From positions 4,894,001 to 4,958,000 of the forward strand of contig NZ_LR134318.1 of NCBI RefSeq assembly GCF_900636825.1: 64,000 bases of DNA, given 5' to 3'. Below are positions 45,461 to 53,860 of this stretch, one piece after another. The position numbers and the translations under genes were made by a program. Source of the stretch: Pseudomonas fluorescens. GTDB taxonomy: Bacteria; Pseudomonadota; Gammaproteobacteria; Pseudomonadales; Pseudomonadaceae. Below the pieces are notes generated by a model, which saw only the letters and a list, made by a program, of their open reading frames with translations, was not told the origin of the DNA and did not search any database. Positions within the stretch are counted from its first letter, which is position 1, and each line of letters starts with the position of its first letter.

Positions 45461-45490
45461 AAAAAAAACGCCCCGATCGGGGCGTTTTTT
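45461..45490. terminator. Terminator of mqo
   Basis: Stem AACGCCCCGA/TCGGGGCGTT flanked by A and T runs, 18 bases after the stop. Confidence 0.93.
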
Positions 45491-45506
45491 ATGGCCTTGA
45501 AAAGCA

Positions 45507-45588
45507 AAAGATCGCAGCCTTCGGCAGCTCCTACATGGTCACCATAAATCCCATGTAGGAGCTGCCGCAGGCTGCGATCTTTTGATCT
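45507..45588. repeat. REP doublet, TGTAGGAGCTG class
   Basis: Arms AAAGATCGCAGCCTTCGGCA...CTCCTACATG and CATGTAGGAGCTGCCGCAGG...GATCTTTT. The right arm reaches the stop of the PA4642-type gene. Confidence 0.92.
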
Positions 45589-45875
45589 TAAGAGCGGGAC
45601 TTTTCGATCAGCTCGATGTAGTCCGGGGCGTTACGCTGATCCTTGATCAGGTCAACGAAAGTCTTGCCCTGCTCGTCCTTGCCATCAACGTCATAACCGG
45701 CCGCAACGAAGAAACCCAGAAACCGCTCGAAATCATCGATGCGCAGGCCACGATAGGCCTTGATCAGTTTGTGCAGCGACGGCGAAGTGGCATCGACCGG
45801 CTCAAAATCGAGGAACAGCTTGATCTGCTCATCGCCGATCTCGTCACCAATCACTTGTTTCTTATCTTTACGCAT
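45588..45875 (-). CDS. PA4642 family protein
   Basis: 95 residues beginning MRKDKKQVIGDEIGDEQIKL. Small soluble protein with LHKLIKAYRGLRIDDFERFL and GYDVDGKDEQGKT. A Pseudomonas family named after PA4642; function unknown. Convergent with mqo. Confidence 0.85.
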   Translation of the reverse strand: MRKDKKQVIGDEIGDEQIKLFLDFEPVDATSPSLHKLIKAYRGLRIDDFERFLGFFVAAGYDVDGKDEQGKTFVDLIKDQRNAPDYIELIEKSRS

Positions 45876-45938
45876 TGCCGACTCCAGCTCGCAGACATGA
45901 CACGGGGCGGGCAGTTTACCCCTGCCCGACCGCCCGGC

Positions 45939-46418
45939 TCAACGCGGACGAATCGCCCCGGTGTGCAAATCGGCCCAGATGTGGCCGTTGGCGAAGCTGA
46001 GAAACTGCACATACACGGTGTCGTTACGCAGCAAATCCATCACCACGCGGTATTGAGCCAGCGGGTAAAACAGCGTCAGGGTTTTGCTTTTGTCATCGTA
46101 AAGCGGCTTCTTCAGGCTTTTGCTTTCGCCATCGAAACTCACCAGCACCTGGTTGATGGTCGCGCCTTTATTCAGCGATTTGCCCTTGAGACGGATCAGC
46201 AACGACGAGGTAACCGGAATCGGCTGCTGATTGGATTGGCGCTGCGCACCGACCACCACCGAATACTCGCTGACCTGCATCAACTGCTGCTGTTCGGGTT
46301 CGGCGTCGCGCAGGGTCAGATCGTCGGGCGGCAGGAATTGACTGTGCATCGGCGCCGCAGACAGCGGTAGGCTGAGAGTCAGCAACAGGGCGGCGAGACT
46401 GCAGATCAAGAGGCGCAT
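45939..46418 (-). CDS. Secreted or periplasmic protein, unknown function
   Basis: 159 residues. Signal peptide MRLLICSLAALLLTLSLPLS with cleavage near SAA-APM. The mature part is strand-rich (VTSSLLIRLKGKSLNKGATI, TLTLFYPLAQYRVVMDLL) and lacks cysteines, so it is likely periplasmic. I do not recognise a named family; its position between PA4642-type and hpt genes suggests the P. aeruginosa PA4643 locus. Confidence 0.75.
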   Translation of the reverse strand: MRLLICSLAALLLTLSLPLSAAPMHSQFLPPDDLTLRDAEPEQQQLMQVSEYSVVVGAQRQSNQQPIPVTSSLLIRLKGKSLNKGATINQVLVSFDGESKSLKKPLYDDKSKTLTLFYPLAQYRVVMDLLRNDTVYVQFLSFANGHIWADLHTGAIRPR

Positions 46419-46467
46419 GACAGGCTCCGAAGGGCGGGGCCGAGCACTCTAGCATGGGATTAAAAGC

Positions 46468-46544
46468 AAAAGATCGCAGCGTTCCGCAGCTCCTACAGTT
46501 GTTCATTAATCCCTGTAGGAGCTGCTGAACGCTGCGATCTTTTG
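46468..46544. repeat. REP doublet, TGTAGGAGCTG class
   Basis: Arms AAAGATCGCAGCGTTCCGCA... and CTGTAGGAGCTGCTGAACGC...GATCTTTT, with compensating changes in the two arms (GTTCCG against CTGAAC). Confidence 0.9.
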
Positions 46545-46551
46545 TTCTTGT

Positions 46552-47109
46552 TTACATGCCCTTGACGGCGTAAATCCCGTTGGCGTTGCGCCAGTAGCCT
46601 TTGTAGTCCATGCCGTAACCGAAGATATAGCGGTCAATGCATGGCAGCCCGACGAAATCGGCTTTCAGGTCAGGACGCGCCTTGCGGTCGTGATCCTTGT
46701 CGATCAGCACCGCGGTGTGCACTTTGCGTGCGCCGGCGTGTTTGCAGAAATCGATGATCGCGCCGAGGGTGTGACCTTCGTCGAGAATGTCGTCAATGAT
46801 CAGCACGTCGCGGTCGATGAACGAGACTTCCGGCTTGGCTTTCCAGAACAGGTCGCCGCCGCTGGTTTCGTTGCGATACCGGGTCGCGTGCAGGTAGGAC
46901 GCTTCCAGCGGGAACTGCAGATGCGTCAACAGCTTGCCGGAAAATATCAGGCCGCCATTCATCACGCAGAACACCACAGGGTTGCTGTCAGCCAGTTGCT
47001 CGTTGATTTGTGCACCGACGCGGGCAATAGCAGCCTCGACTTCAGATTCGGTGTACAGGCAGTCAGCCTCTCGCATGATTTGACGGATATGCTCGAGATC
47101 AGCGGACAT
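46552..47109 (-). CDS. hpt: Hypoxanthine-guanine phosphoribosyltransferase
   Basis: 185 residues from MSADLEHIRQIMREADCLYT. Purine salvage: base plus PRPP to IMP or GMP. PRPP-binding loop VLIIDDILDEGHTLG near residue 100 and FVGLPCIDRYIFGYGMDYKG near the C-terminus. Divergent from upp, so purine and pyrimidine salvage genes lie side by side. Confidence 0.95.
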   Translation of the reverse strand: MSADLEHIRQIMREADCLYTESEVEAAIARVGAQINEQLADSNPVVFCVMNGGLIFSGKLLTHLQFPLEASYLHATRYRNETSGGDLFWKAKPEVSFIDRDVLIIDDILDEGHTLGAIIDFCKHAGARKVHTAVLIDKDHDRKARPDLKADFVGLPCIDRYIFGYGMDYKGYWRNANGIYAVKGM

Positions 47110-47283
47110 GGCGCTCTCCAGGGGGATATGTGGGGGGGTGTAGCCGCGAAAAGCGGGCAAAGGTACGCATCTCGCTCGGCCGAATCAAGCCTTTATGGAC
47201 TAACGTTCAGAATGTCCTATAGGACATCACCCTCGGATAGATTAATCTAGGCCGGTTTTTTTGCCCGCCGCCGGAGTTTTTCC

Positions 47284-47922
47284 ATGCCCATCCTCGAGAT
47301 CCGCCATCCGCTGATCCGTCATAAACTCGGCCTGATGCGCCGCGCCGATATCAGCACCAAGAATTTCCGTGAGCTCGCTCAGGAAGTCGGCGCCCTGTTG
47401 ACCTATGAAGCCACCAAAGATTTGCCGCTCGAATCCTACGACATTGCCGGCTGGTGCGGCACTGTGTCGGTGGAAAAGATCGCCGGCAAGAAAATCACTG
47501 TCGTGCCGATCCTGCGCGCCGGTATCGGCATGCTCGAAGGCGTGCTCAGCCTGATTCCGGGTGCCAAGGTGTCCGCTGTGGGCGTTGCCCGCAACGAAGA
47601 AACCCTGCAAGCGCACACTTATCTGGAGAAGCTGGTGCCGGAAATCGACGAGCGCCTGGCGATGATCATCGACCCGATGCTCGCTACCGGCAGCTCCATG
47701 GTTGCGACCATCGACCTGCTGAAAAAGGCTGGTTGCCGTGACATCCGCGCGATGGTTCTGGTCGCCGCGCCGGAAGGCATCGCTGCGGTGGAAAAAGCGC
47801 ACCCGGACGTGACCATCTACACCGCGTCGATCGATGAGCGCTTGAACGAGCACGGTTACATCATCCCTGGGCTTGGCGACGCCGGTGACAAGATCTTCGG
47901 CACCAAGCAGAAGGACGCGTGA
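47284..47922 (+). CDS. upp: Uracil phosphoribosyltransferase
   Basis: 212 residues. Converts uracil and PRPP to UMP. PRPP motif MIIDPMLATGSSMVATID near residue 125, ending in the uracil-binding region GYIIPGLGDAGDKIFGTK. Followed two bases later by the uracil permease gene, forming a salvage operon. Confidence 0.97.
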   Translation: MPILEIRHPLIRHKLGLMRRADISTKNFRELAQEVGALLTYEATKDLPLESYDIAGWCGTVSVEKIAGKKITVVPILRAGIGMLEGVLSLIPGAKVSAVGVARNEETLQAHTYLEKLVPEIDERLAMIIDPMLATGSSMVATIDLLKKAGCRDIRAMVLVAAPEGIAAVEKAHPDVTIYTASIDERLNEHGYIIPGLGDAGDKIFGTKQKDA

Positions 47923-47924
47923 CC

Positions 47925-49199
47925 ATGCAGCAAGAGTTCAACGATCCGCTCTGGCGCACGGTGCTGTCCGGCGCGCAGATGCTGTTCGTGGCTTTCGGCG
48001 CGCTGGTGCTGATGCCGCTGATCACCGGCCTTGATCCGAACGTGGCACTGTTTACCGCGGGGCTTGGGACGATCCTGTTCCAGATCGTCACCGGGCGTCA
48101 GGTGCCGGTGTTCCTCGCCTCGAGCTTTGCCTTCATAACGCCGATCATTCTCGCCAAAGGCCAATTCGGCCTGGCAGCGACGATGGGCGGGGTGATGGCG
48201 GCCGGTTTCGTCTACACCTTCCTTGGCCTTGCCGTGAAGATCAAAGGCACCGGGTTCATCGACCGTTTGCTGCCGCCGGTGGTGATTGGTCCGGTGATCA
48301 TCTCCATCGGCCTGGCCATGGCGCCGATTGCCGCGAACATGGCGATGGGCAAGGCTGGCGACGGTTCCGAGCTGATCCCCTACCAGACTGCGATGCTGAT
48401 CTCGATGCCGGCGCTGCTGACCACGCTGATCGTGGCGGTGTTCGGCAAAGGCATCTTCCGTCTGGTGCCGATCATGTCCGGCGTGCTGGTCGGTTTCGCC
48501 ATGTCGTTCTATTTCGGCGTGGTCGACACCGCGAAAATCGCCGCCGCACCATGGTTTGCCCTGCCGCATTTCACCGCGCCGGAGTTCAACTGGCAGGCGA
48601 TCCTGTTCATCGTTCCGGTGGCACTGGCCCCGGCCATCGAGCACATTGGCGGCGTCATCGCGGTCGGTAGCGTGACTGGCCGTGACTATCTGAAGAAGCC
48701 AGGCCTGCACCGCACCCTGCTCGGTGACGGCATCGCGACGACCGCTGCCGGCCTGTTCGGTGGTCCGCCCAATACCACCTATGCCGAAGTGACCGGCGCG
48801 GTGATGCTGACCAAAAACTACAACCCGAAGATCATGACCTGGGCGGCGATTTTCGCCATCACCCTGGCGTTCATCGGCAAGTTCGGCGCGCTGCTGCAGA
48901 GCATTCCGGTGCCAGTGATGGGCGGGATCCTGTGTCTGTTGTTCGGTTCGATTGCGGCGGTGGGCATGAATACTCTGATCCGCCACAAGATCGATCTGGG
49001 CGAAGCGCGCAATCTTGTGATCGTCTCGGTGACGTTGGTGTTTGGTATTGGCGGTGTGCTCGTCGGCACCGGCACCGGTCCGGACGACTTCGGTCTGAAA
49101 GGCATCGCGCTGTGCGCAGTGGTGGCGATTGCGCTGAACCTGATCCTGCCGGGCAATGACGGCTGGGAGCAGAAGAAGGCGGATGAACCGCTGATCTGA
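47925..49199 (+). CDS. uraA: Uracil permease (nucleobase:cation symporter 2)
   Basis: 424 residues, about 14 membrane segments. NCS2 signature region GGPPNTTYAEVTGAVMLTKN near residue 280, and APAIEHIGGVIAVG containing the conserved Glu of the substrate site. Imports uracil for Upp. Second gene of the operon, ATG two bases after the upp stop. Confidence 0.95.
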   Translation: MQQEFNDPLWRTVLSGAQMLFVAFGALVLMPLITGLDPNVALFTAGLGTILFQIVTGRQVPVFLASSFAFITPIILAKGQFGLAATMGGVMAAGFVYTFLGLAVKIKGTGFIDRLLPPVVIGPVIISIGLAMAPIAANMAMGKAGDGSELIPYQTAMLISMPALLTTLIVAVFGKGIFRLVPIMSGVLVGFAMSFYFGVVDTAKIAAAPWFALPHFTAPEFNWQAILFIVPVALAPAIEHIGGVIAVGSVTGRDYLKKPGLHRTLLGDGIATTAAGLFGGPPNTTYAEVTGAVMLTKNYNPKIMTWAAIFAITLAFIGKFGALLQSIPVPVMGGILCLLFGSIAAVGMNTLIRHKIDLGEARNLVIVSVTLVFGIGGVLVGTGTGPDDFGLKGIALCAVVAIALNLILPGNDGWEQKKADEPLI

Positions 49200-49216
49200 C
49201 CCTTGACTCGATACCT

Positions 49217-49347
49217 GTGGCGAGGGAGCTTGCTCCCGCTCGGCTGCGCAGCAGTCGCAAACCCGGCAAATGCGATTTTCCTGTGGGACCGCATTAGCAG
49301 TTTTTGGGGCAGCTACGCAGCCCAGCGGGAGCAAGCTCCCTTGCCAC
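49217..49347. repeat. REP-like doublet, GGGAGCTTGCTCCC class
   Basis: Arms GTGGCGAGGGAGCTTGCTCC (with CGCTCGGCTGCG) and CGCAGCCCAGCGGGAGCAAG ending CTCCCTTGCCAC, separated by a long loop. Third REP class; between convergent uraA and hemH. Confidence 0.88.
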
Positions 49348-49377
49348 ATATTTTTGTGCTCATTCGTTTTGGCTGTT

Positions 49378-50403
49378 TCAGAGGGACAGCGGCGCTCGTT
49401 CGCAAAGAGTTGCCAACGCCTTCGCCCATTGCGGGTCGTCGTTCAGGCACGGCACCAGCACCAGCTCCTCGCCCCCCGCTTCGCGGAACTGTTCCTTGCC
49501 GCGATCGCCGATCTCTTCCAGTGTCTCGATGCAGTCAGCGACGAACGCCGGGCACATCACCAGAATCTTTTTCACGCCGCTTTTCGCCAGTTCATCCAGC
49601 CGCGCTTCGGTGTACGGCTCGATCCACTTCGCCCGCCCCAATCGCGACTGAAACGAAACCGACCACTTGCCGTCTGCCAGGCCCATGCTCTTGGCAAACT
49701 CGGCGGCGGTACGCAAGCACTGCGCGCGATAACAGGTCGCCAACACGGCCGGCGAAGCGTTCTGGCAGCAATCGGCGTCCTTGAGGCAATGCTTGCCGGT
49801 CGGATCAAGTTTGGTCAGATGACGCTCCGGCAAACCGTGAAAGCTCAGCAGCAAATGATCGTAGTCCTGCTGCAAGTGCGGTCGGGCGCTGGCTACCAGC
49901 GCCTCGATGTATTCCGGTTGATCGTAGAACGGTTGCAGGATCGACAACTGCACATCGAGTTTTTTCTCGCGCAGGACGCGCCGGGCTTCTTCGATCACCG
50001 TGGTCGTGGTGCTGTCGGCGAACTGCGGGTACAGCGGCGCCAGGGTGATTTTCTTGTGCCCGGCCTTCACCAGCCGCAGCAGACAGGTTTCGATCGACGG
50101 CTCGCCATAACGCATCGCCAGATCGACCGGGCCGTGTTTCCACGCTTGGGTCATCTGCTGTTGCAGACGACGGCTGAGCACCACCAGAGGCGAGCCCTCC
50201 TCCCACCAGATCGACGCGTAGGCATGGGCCGATTGTTCGGGGCGTTTGATCAGGATCAGCGACACCAGCAGACGCCGCAGCGGCCATGGCAGGTCGATCA
50301 CGTACGGGTCCATCAGGAATTGATTGAGGTAGCTGCGCACATCGGCCACCGAAGTGGAGGCCGGAGAGCCCAGGTTGACCAGAAGCAAGGCGTGATCGGT
50401 CAT
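49378..50403 (-). CDS. hemH: Ferrochelatase
   Basis: 341 residues. Inserts Fe2+ into protoporphyrin IX, the last step of haem synthesis. N-terminal LLVNLGSPAS and catalytic His in LLSFHGLPERHL near residue 190; Glu in ADCIETLEEI near 280. Cys residues near 210 (KDADCCQ) vary within the family. Immediately downstream of the TIGR01777 gene, 13 bases apart. Confidence 0.95.
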   Translation of the reverse strand: MTDHALLLVNLGSPASTSVADVRSYLNQFLMDPYVIDLPWPLRRLLVSLILIKRPEQSAHAYASIWWEEGSPLVVLSRRLQQQMTQAWKHGPVDLAMRYGEPSIETCLLRLVKAGHKKITLAPLYPQFADSTTTTVIEEARRVLREKKLDVQLSILQPFYDQPEYIEALVASARPHLQQDYDHLLLSFHGLPERHLTKLDPTGKHCLKDADCCQNASPAVLATCYRAQCLRTAAEFAKSMGLADGKWSVSFQSRLGRAKWIEPYTEARLDELAKSGVKKILVMCPAFVADCIETLEEIGDRGKEQFREAGGEELVLVPCLNDDPQWAKALATLCERAPLSL

Positions 50404-50416
50404 GCAACGTCCTATT

Positions 50417-51319
50417 TCAGAGGCGGCCGGAGAGATTGTCCAAAGCCGCGCGTAAATCCGTGAACTGGAAAGTGAAACCCGCTTCCAGCAAGCGTGCCGG
50501 CAAAGCCTTCTGGCCGCCGAGCAGCAACAAAGACATCTCGCCGAGGCCGACCTTCAGCGCCAGGGTCGGCATCGGCATGAACGCCGGGCGGTGGAGAACG
50601 CTGCCCAGCGTCTTGGCAAATTCGCGATTGCGCACAGGGTTCGGCGCGCACGCATTATAAGGACCACTGGCCTGATCACGGTGCAGAAGAAAATCAATCA
50701 GGGCGATTTGGTCCTCGATATGAATCCACGGCATCCACTGCCGGCCATTGCCCAACGGCCCGCCCAGCCCAAGCTTGAACGGCAGCAACAGCCGCGACAA
50801 AAAGCCGCCATCGGCTGACAACACCAGACCGGTTCGCACCAGCACTACGCGAACGCCCAGCGCCTCGGCCCGTTGCGCGGTCTCTTCCCAAGCAATGCAC
50901 AATTGGCTGGCGAAATCGTCAATCCCCGGCGGCGACTCTTCAGTCAATTCGCGCTCGCCGCCATCGCCATACCAGCCAGTAGCCGAACCGGAAATCAGCA
51001 GCGGCGGTTTCTGCGCACGGCTTTCGAGCCAGGCCAGCAGCGTTTCGGTGAGCGTGATGCGACTGCTCCACAACAACGCTTTACGCCGGTGCGTCCACGG
51101 CCGGTCGGCAATCGGCGCGCCCGCCAGGTTGATGATCGCATCCAGCGGTTCTTCCGCCAGATCTTCCAGGCGCGCAATCCCGCGCACGGACGCACCGCAG
51201 ATCTTCGCGACTTTTTCCGGTTGGCGGCTCCATACCGTCAGGCGATGACCCTGCCCTGACCAGTGACGGCAGAGCTGACGTCCGATCAAACCAGTACCGC
51301 CGGTCAGCAATATGTGCAT
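50417..51319 (-). CDS. TIGR01777 family NAD-dependent epimerase/dehydratase
   Basis: 300 residues from MHILLTGGTGLIGRQLCRHW. Extended-SDR Rossmann motif at residues 6-13 and C-terminal DUF1731 (about 250-298). E. coli relative is YfcH; function unknown. Located upstream of hemH and divergent from the light-regulated FAD gene; the 197-base gap holds the latter's operator. Confidence 0.9.
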   Translation of the reverse strand: MHILLTGGTGLIGRQLCRHWSGQGHRLTVWSRQPEKVAKICGASVRGIARLEDLAEEPLDAIINLAGAPIADRPWTHRRKALLWSSRITLTETLLAWLESRAQKPPLLISGSATGWYGDGGERELTEESPPGIDDFASQLCIAWEETAQRAEALGVRVVLVRTGLVLSADGGFLSRLLLPFKLGLGGPLGNGRQWMPWIHIEDQIALIDFLLHRDQASGPYNACAPNPVRNREFAKTLGSVLHRPAFMPMPTLALKVGLGEMSLLLLGGQKALPARLLEAGFTFQFTDLRAALDNLSGRL

Positions 51320-51445
51320 CACATCTTCCTCGCGTGGCGTTTTACCCGGATCACTAGTCTATTTTTATAAGCAGGGATCTTTTCCATCGGGCAGGCTCTA
51401 TGGTTTAACAATAGGCCAAGCTGTCAGAACGAGAACGCTAGAAGT

Positions 51446-51497
51446 TATACCAAAAAACAAAATTGTACAGGTTTCATCCACGGCGTAGTCTGTACAG
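51446..51497 (+). promoter_or_regulatory. LitR/PplR-type operator and promoter of the renalase-like gene
   Basis: TATACC (51446-51451), 12 bases, TGTACA (51464-51469): one mismatch to the repeat T(G/A)TACA-N12-TGTA(C/T)A. A further TGTACA half-site is at 51491-51496. TTGTAC (51463-51468) and TAGTCT (51486-51491) are 17 bases apart and could be the -35 and -10, so the operator would cover the -35. Confidence 0.7.
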
Positions 51498-51516
51498 AAA
51501 GGTAAACGAGGCCCCT

Positions 51517-52503
51517 ATGACTGTACCTATCGCAATCATCGGCACCGGCATCGCCGGGCTCTCCGCCGCCCAGGCTCTGACAGAGACCGGGCATACCGTG
51601 CAACTGTTCGATAAAAGCCGCGGCAGCGGGGGACGCATGTCGAGCAAGCGCAGTGACGCTGGCTCGCTGGACATGGGCGCGCAATATTTCACCGCACGCG
51701 ACCGGCGTTTCGTCACCGAGGTGCAGCGCTGGCAAAGCCAGGGTTGGGCCGCCGAATGGGCGCCGCAGCTGTATACCTTTCAGGGTGGGCAACTGAATAT
51801 GTCCCCGGACGAGCAGACCCGCTGGGTCGGCACGCCACGCATGAGTGCGATCACTCGCGGGCTGCTCGATGGCCTGGACGTGCAATTCGCCTGCCGCATT
51901 ACCGAGGTGTTTCGCGGTGAAGAGCACTGGCACCTGCAGGATGCCGACGGCTTCACTCACGGGCCGTTCAGCCACGTGGTGATTGCCACGCCAGCACCGC
52001 AAGCCACGGCATTGCTGGCCGCTGCTCCGAAACTCGCCGGTGCCGCCGCCGGAGTAAAAATGGACCCGACCTGGGCCGTCGCCCTCGCCTTCGAAACGCC
52101 ACTGGATACGCCAATCGAAGGCTGCTTCGTCCAGGACAGCCCGCTTGATTGGCTCGCGCGCAACCGCAGCAAACCGGGGCGCGAAACCACCCTCGATACG
52201 TGGGTGTTGCACGCGACCAGTGCCTGGAGTCGGCAACATATCGATCTGCCCAAGGAAGCGGTGATCGAACAGCTGCACGGTGCGTTTGCCGAACTGCTGC
52301 ACAGCGCCATGCCAGCGCCCACCTTCAGCCTCGCCCATCGCTGGCTCTACGCGCGCCCTGCCACCGGCCATGAATGGGGCACTTTGGCGGATGCCGACCT
52401 GGGCTTGTATGCCTGCGGCGACTGGTGCCTGTCGGGTCGCGTCGAAGGCGCCTGGCTCAGCGGTCAGGAGGCTGCACGTCGCTTGCACGAACACCTGCAA
52501 TGA
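51517..52503 (+). CDS. FAD-dependent oxidoreductase, renalase-like
   Basis: 328 residues from MTVPIAIIGTGIAGLSAAQA. Dinucleotide motif GTGIAGLSAA, followed by FDKSRGSGGRMSSKR, the renalase/NAD(P)-binding-8 signature, and the C-terminal FAD block GLYACGDWCLSGRVEGAWLS. Substrate unknown; bacterial renalases oxidise misreduced NAD(P)H isomers. Placed under an apparent light-responsive operator and overlapping the Trp-rich gene by 4 bases. Confidence 0.9.
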   Translation: MTVPIAIIGTGIAGLSAAQALTETGHTVQLFDKSRGSGGRMSSKRSDAGSLDMGAQYFTARDRRFVTEVQRWQSQGWAAEWAPQLYTFQGGQLNMSPDEQTRWVGTPRMSAITRGLLDGLDVQFACRITEVFRGEEHWHLQDADGFTHGPFSHVVIATPAPQATALLAAAPKLAGAAAGVKMDPTWAVALAFETPLDTPIEGCFVQDSPLDWLARNRSKPGRETTLDTWVLHATSAWSRQHIDLPKEAVIEQLHGAFAELLHSAMPAPTFSLAHRWLYARPATGHEWGTLADADLGLYACGDWCLSGRVEGAWLSGQEAARRLHEHLQ

Positions 52504-52718
52504 ATCGCATCAACCCGCGCAAATTGCTGCTGTCGAAATGGACAGCAGCGCAGCCGCTGAACCGCGAAAAGCACTTTTTGGTCACCGAACTGTTCCGCGA
52601 CGAGGAAGGCACGGTGCTGCAAGTCGAATTGCAGGCGGTGCTGACCAAACGTGCCGAGCGCATCGATTGGCAAGCGCTACAGAACAGTACTCACTGGAAA
52701 ATCGGTTGGCTCATGTAG
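52500..52718 (+). CDS. TIGR02450 family Trp-rich protein
   Basis: 72 residues from MNRINPRKLLLSKWTAAQPL. Four tryptophans at conserved-looking places (SKWTA, IDWQA, HWKIGW), typical of the TIGR02450 group seen near photolyase genes. Function unknown. Overlaps the FAD gene, and its TAG stop is the TAG of the first REP arm. Confidence 0.88.
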   Translation: MNRINPRKLLLSKWTAAQPLNREKHFLVTELFRDEEGTVLQVELQAVLTKRAERIDWQALQNSTHWKIGWLM

Positions 52719-52799
52719 GAGCTGCCGAAGGCTGCGATCTTTTGATGTTGTTGTTTTAAAGCAAATCAAAAGATCGCAGCCTTCGGCAGCTCCTACAGA
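52715..52799. repeat. REP doublet, TGTAGGAGCTG class
   Basis: Near-perfect inverted arms, the first overlapping the stop codon of the Trp-rich gene. It separates the two light-response units. Confidence 0.93.
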
Positions 52800-52803
52800 A
52801 AGT

Positions 52804-52877
52804 TATACAAATGATTTGACTTGTATAGCCCTGAATCTATGCTAAGCCAATGTTGTACAGAGATCGCACTCTGTACA
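52804..52877 (+). promoter_or_regulatory. Promoter with two LitR/PplR-type operators, light operon
   Basis: Operator 1: TATACA (52804-52809), 12 bases, TGTATA (52822-52827). Operator 2: TGTACA (52854-52859), 12 bases, TGTACA (52872-52877). Both match T(G/A)TACA-N12-TGTA(C/T)A exactly. TTGACT (52816-52821), 16 bases, TATGCT (52838-52843) is a sigma-70 promoter whose -35 lies inside operator 1, while operator 2 lies just downstream of the expected start. Layout suits repression in the dark. Confidence 0.85.
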
Positions 52878-52897
52878 GGTTTAGATTCGAGGTTTTT

Positions 52898-53860
52898 ATG
52901 TCTGTGCTTCCTGCTGCCAAACCAAAAATCGCCATCAGCGCCTGCTTGCTGGGCGCCGAGGTGCGCTTCAATGGCGGGCACAAGGAATCGCGCCTGTGCA
53001 GCCAGACCCTCGCCGAATATTTCGACTTTGTGCCGGTGTGTCCCGAAGTTGCCATCGGCATGGGCATCCCCCGTGAGCCGATTCGTCTGGTTGGCGATCC
53101 GCAGCAACCGGAGGCCGTCGGCAGCGTCAATCCGGCCACCAACGTCACTCGCCCGCTGGCCGAGTACGGCGAAAAAATGGCCGGCGAGCTGCAAGACCTC
53201 AGCGGTTACATTTTCATGCAACAGTCGCCGTCCTGCGGGCTGGAACGGGTCAAGGTCTATCACGCCAACGGCGCACCGGTGAACGGCGGCGGACGCGGCA
53301 TCTACGCGCAGGCCTTTTGTGCGCAACATCCGGATCTGCCCGTTGAGGAAGCCGGCCGCCTGAACGATCCGGTACTGCGCGAAAACTTCATTACCCGCGT
53401 CCTCGCCTACAGCGCCTGGCAGCAAGTGCTCGCGCAAGGCTTGAGCCGGCGCGCGTTGACCGAGTTCCACTCGCGCTACAAATACCTGCTGATGGCGCAC
53501 AACCCGCCGCAATACAAGGCGCTGGGCAAGCTGCTCGGCAATATGGCTGACAGCGATCCCGTCGAACTCGGCCCGCGCTATTTCAGCCAACTGATGGCTG
53601 CCCTGAGAAAATGCGCGACGCGCGGCACTCACTGCAACGTGCTGCTGCATCTCAGCGGATATTTGAAACAATCCCTGAGCGCCGAAGACAAACAGGAAAT
53701 GATCCACGTCATCAGCCAATACCGGCAAGGCATCGTGCCGCTGGTGGTGCCGTTGACGCTGCTCAAGCATCACTTTCGCCAACATCCCGATCCGTACATT
53801 GCGCAACAGGTTTACCTGCAGCCGCATCCGGAAAACCTCAGTCTGCGAAATGCCATCTGA
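52898..53860 (+). CDS. DUF523 and DUF1722 (YbgA) domain protein
   Basis: 320 residues from ATG 52898, GAGG 5 bases upstream. N-terminal DUF523 (about 8-155) with paired Cys in SACLLGAEVRF and MQQSPSCGLERVK; C-terminal DUF1722/YbgA (about 190-310) with FHSRYKYLLMAHNPPQYKAL. The fused form is common beside photolyase and LitR genes. DUF523 Cys residues suggest metal or cluster binding, unproven. First gene of the light operon; overlaps merR by one base. Confidence 0.92.
   Translation: MSVLPAAKPKIAISACLLGAEVRFNGGHKESRLCSQTLAEYFDFVPVCPEVAIGMGIPREPIRLVGDPQQPEAVGSVNPATNVTRPLAEYGEKMAGELQDLSGYIFMQQSPSCGLERVKVYHANGAPVNGGGRGIYAQAFCAQHPDLPVEEAGRLNDPVLRENFITRVLAYSAWQQVLAQGLSRRALTEFHSRYKYLLMAHNPPQYKALGKLLGNMADSDPVELGPRYFSQLMAALRKCATRGTHCNVLLHLSGYLKQSLSAEDKQEMIHVISQYRQGIVPLVVPLTLLKHHFRQHPDPYIAQQVYLQPHPENLSLRNAI

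Noticed and set aside
53611..53859. N-terminal extension of the MerR gene into the DUF523-DUF1722 gene
   Set aside because: It is out-of-frame sequence of the upstream gene. ATG at 53860 directly precedes the expected MerR domain and overlaps the upstream stop.
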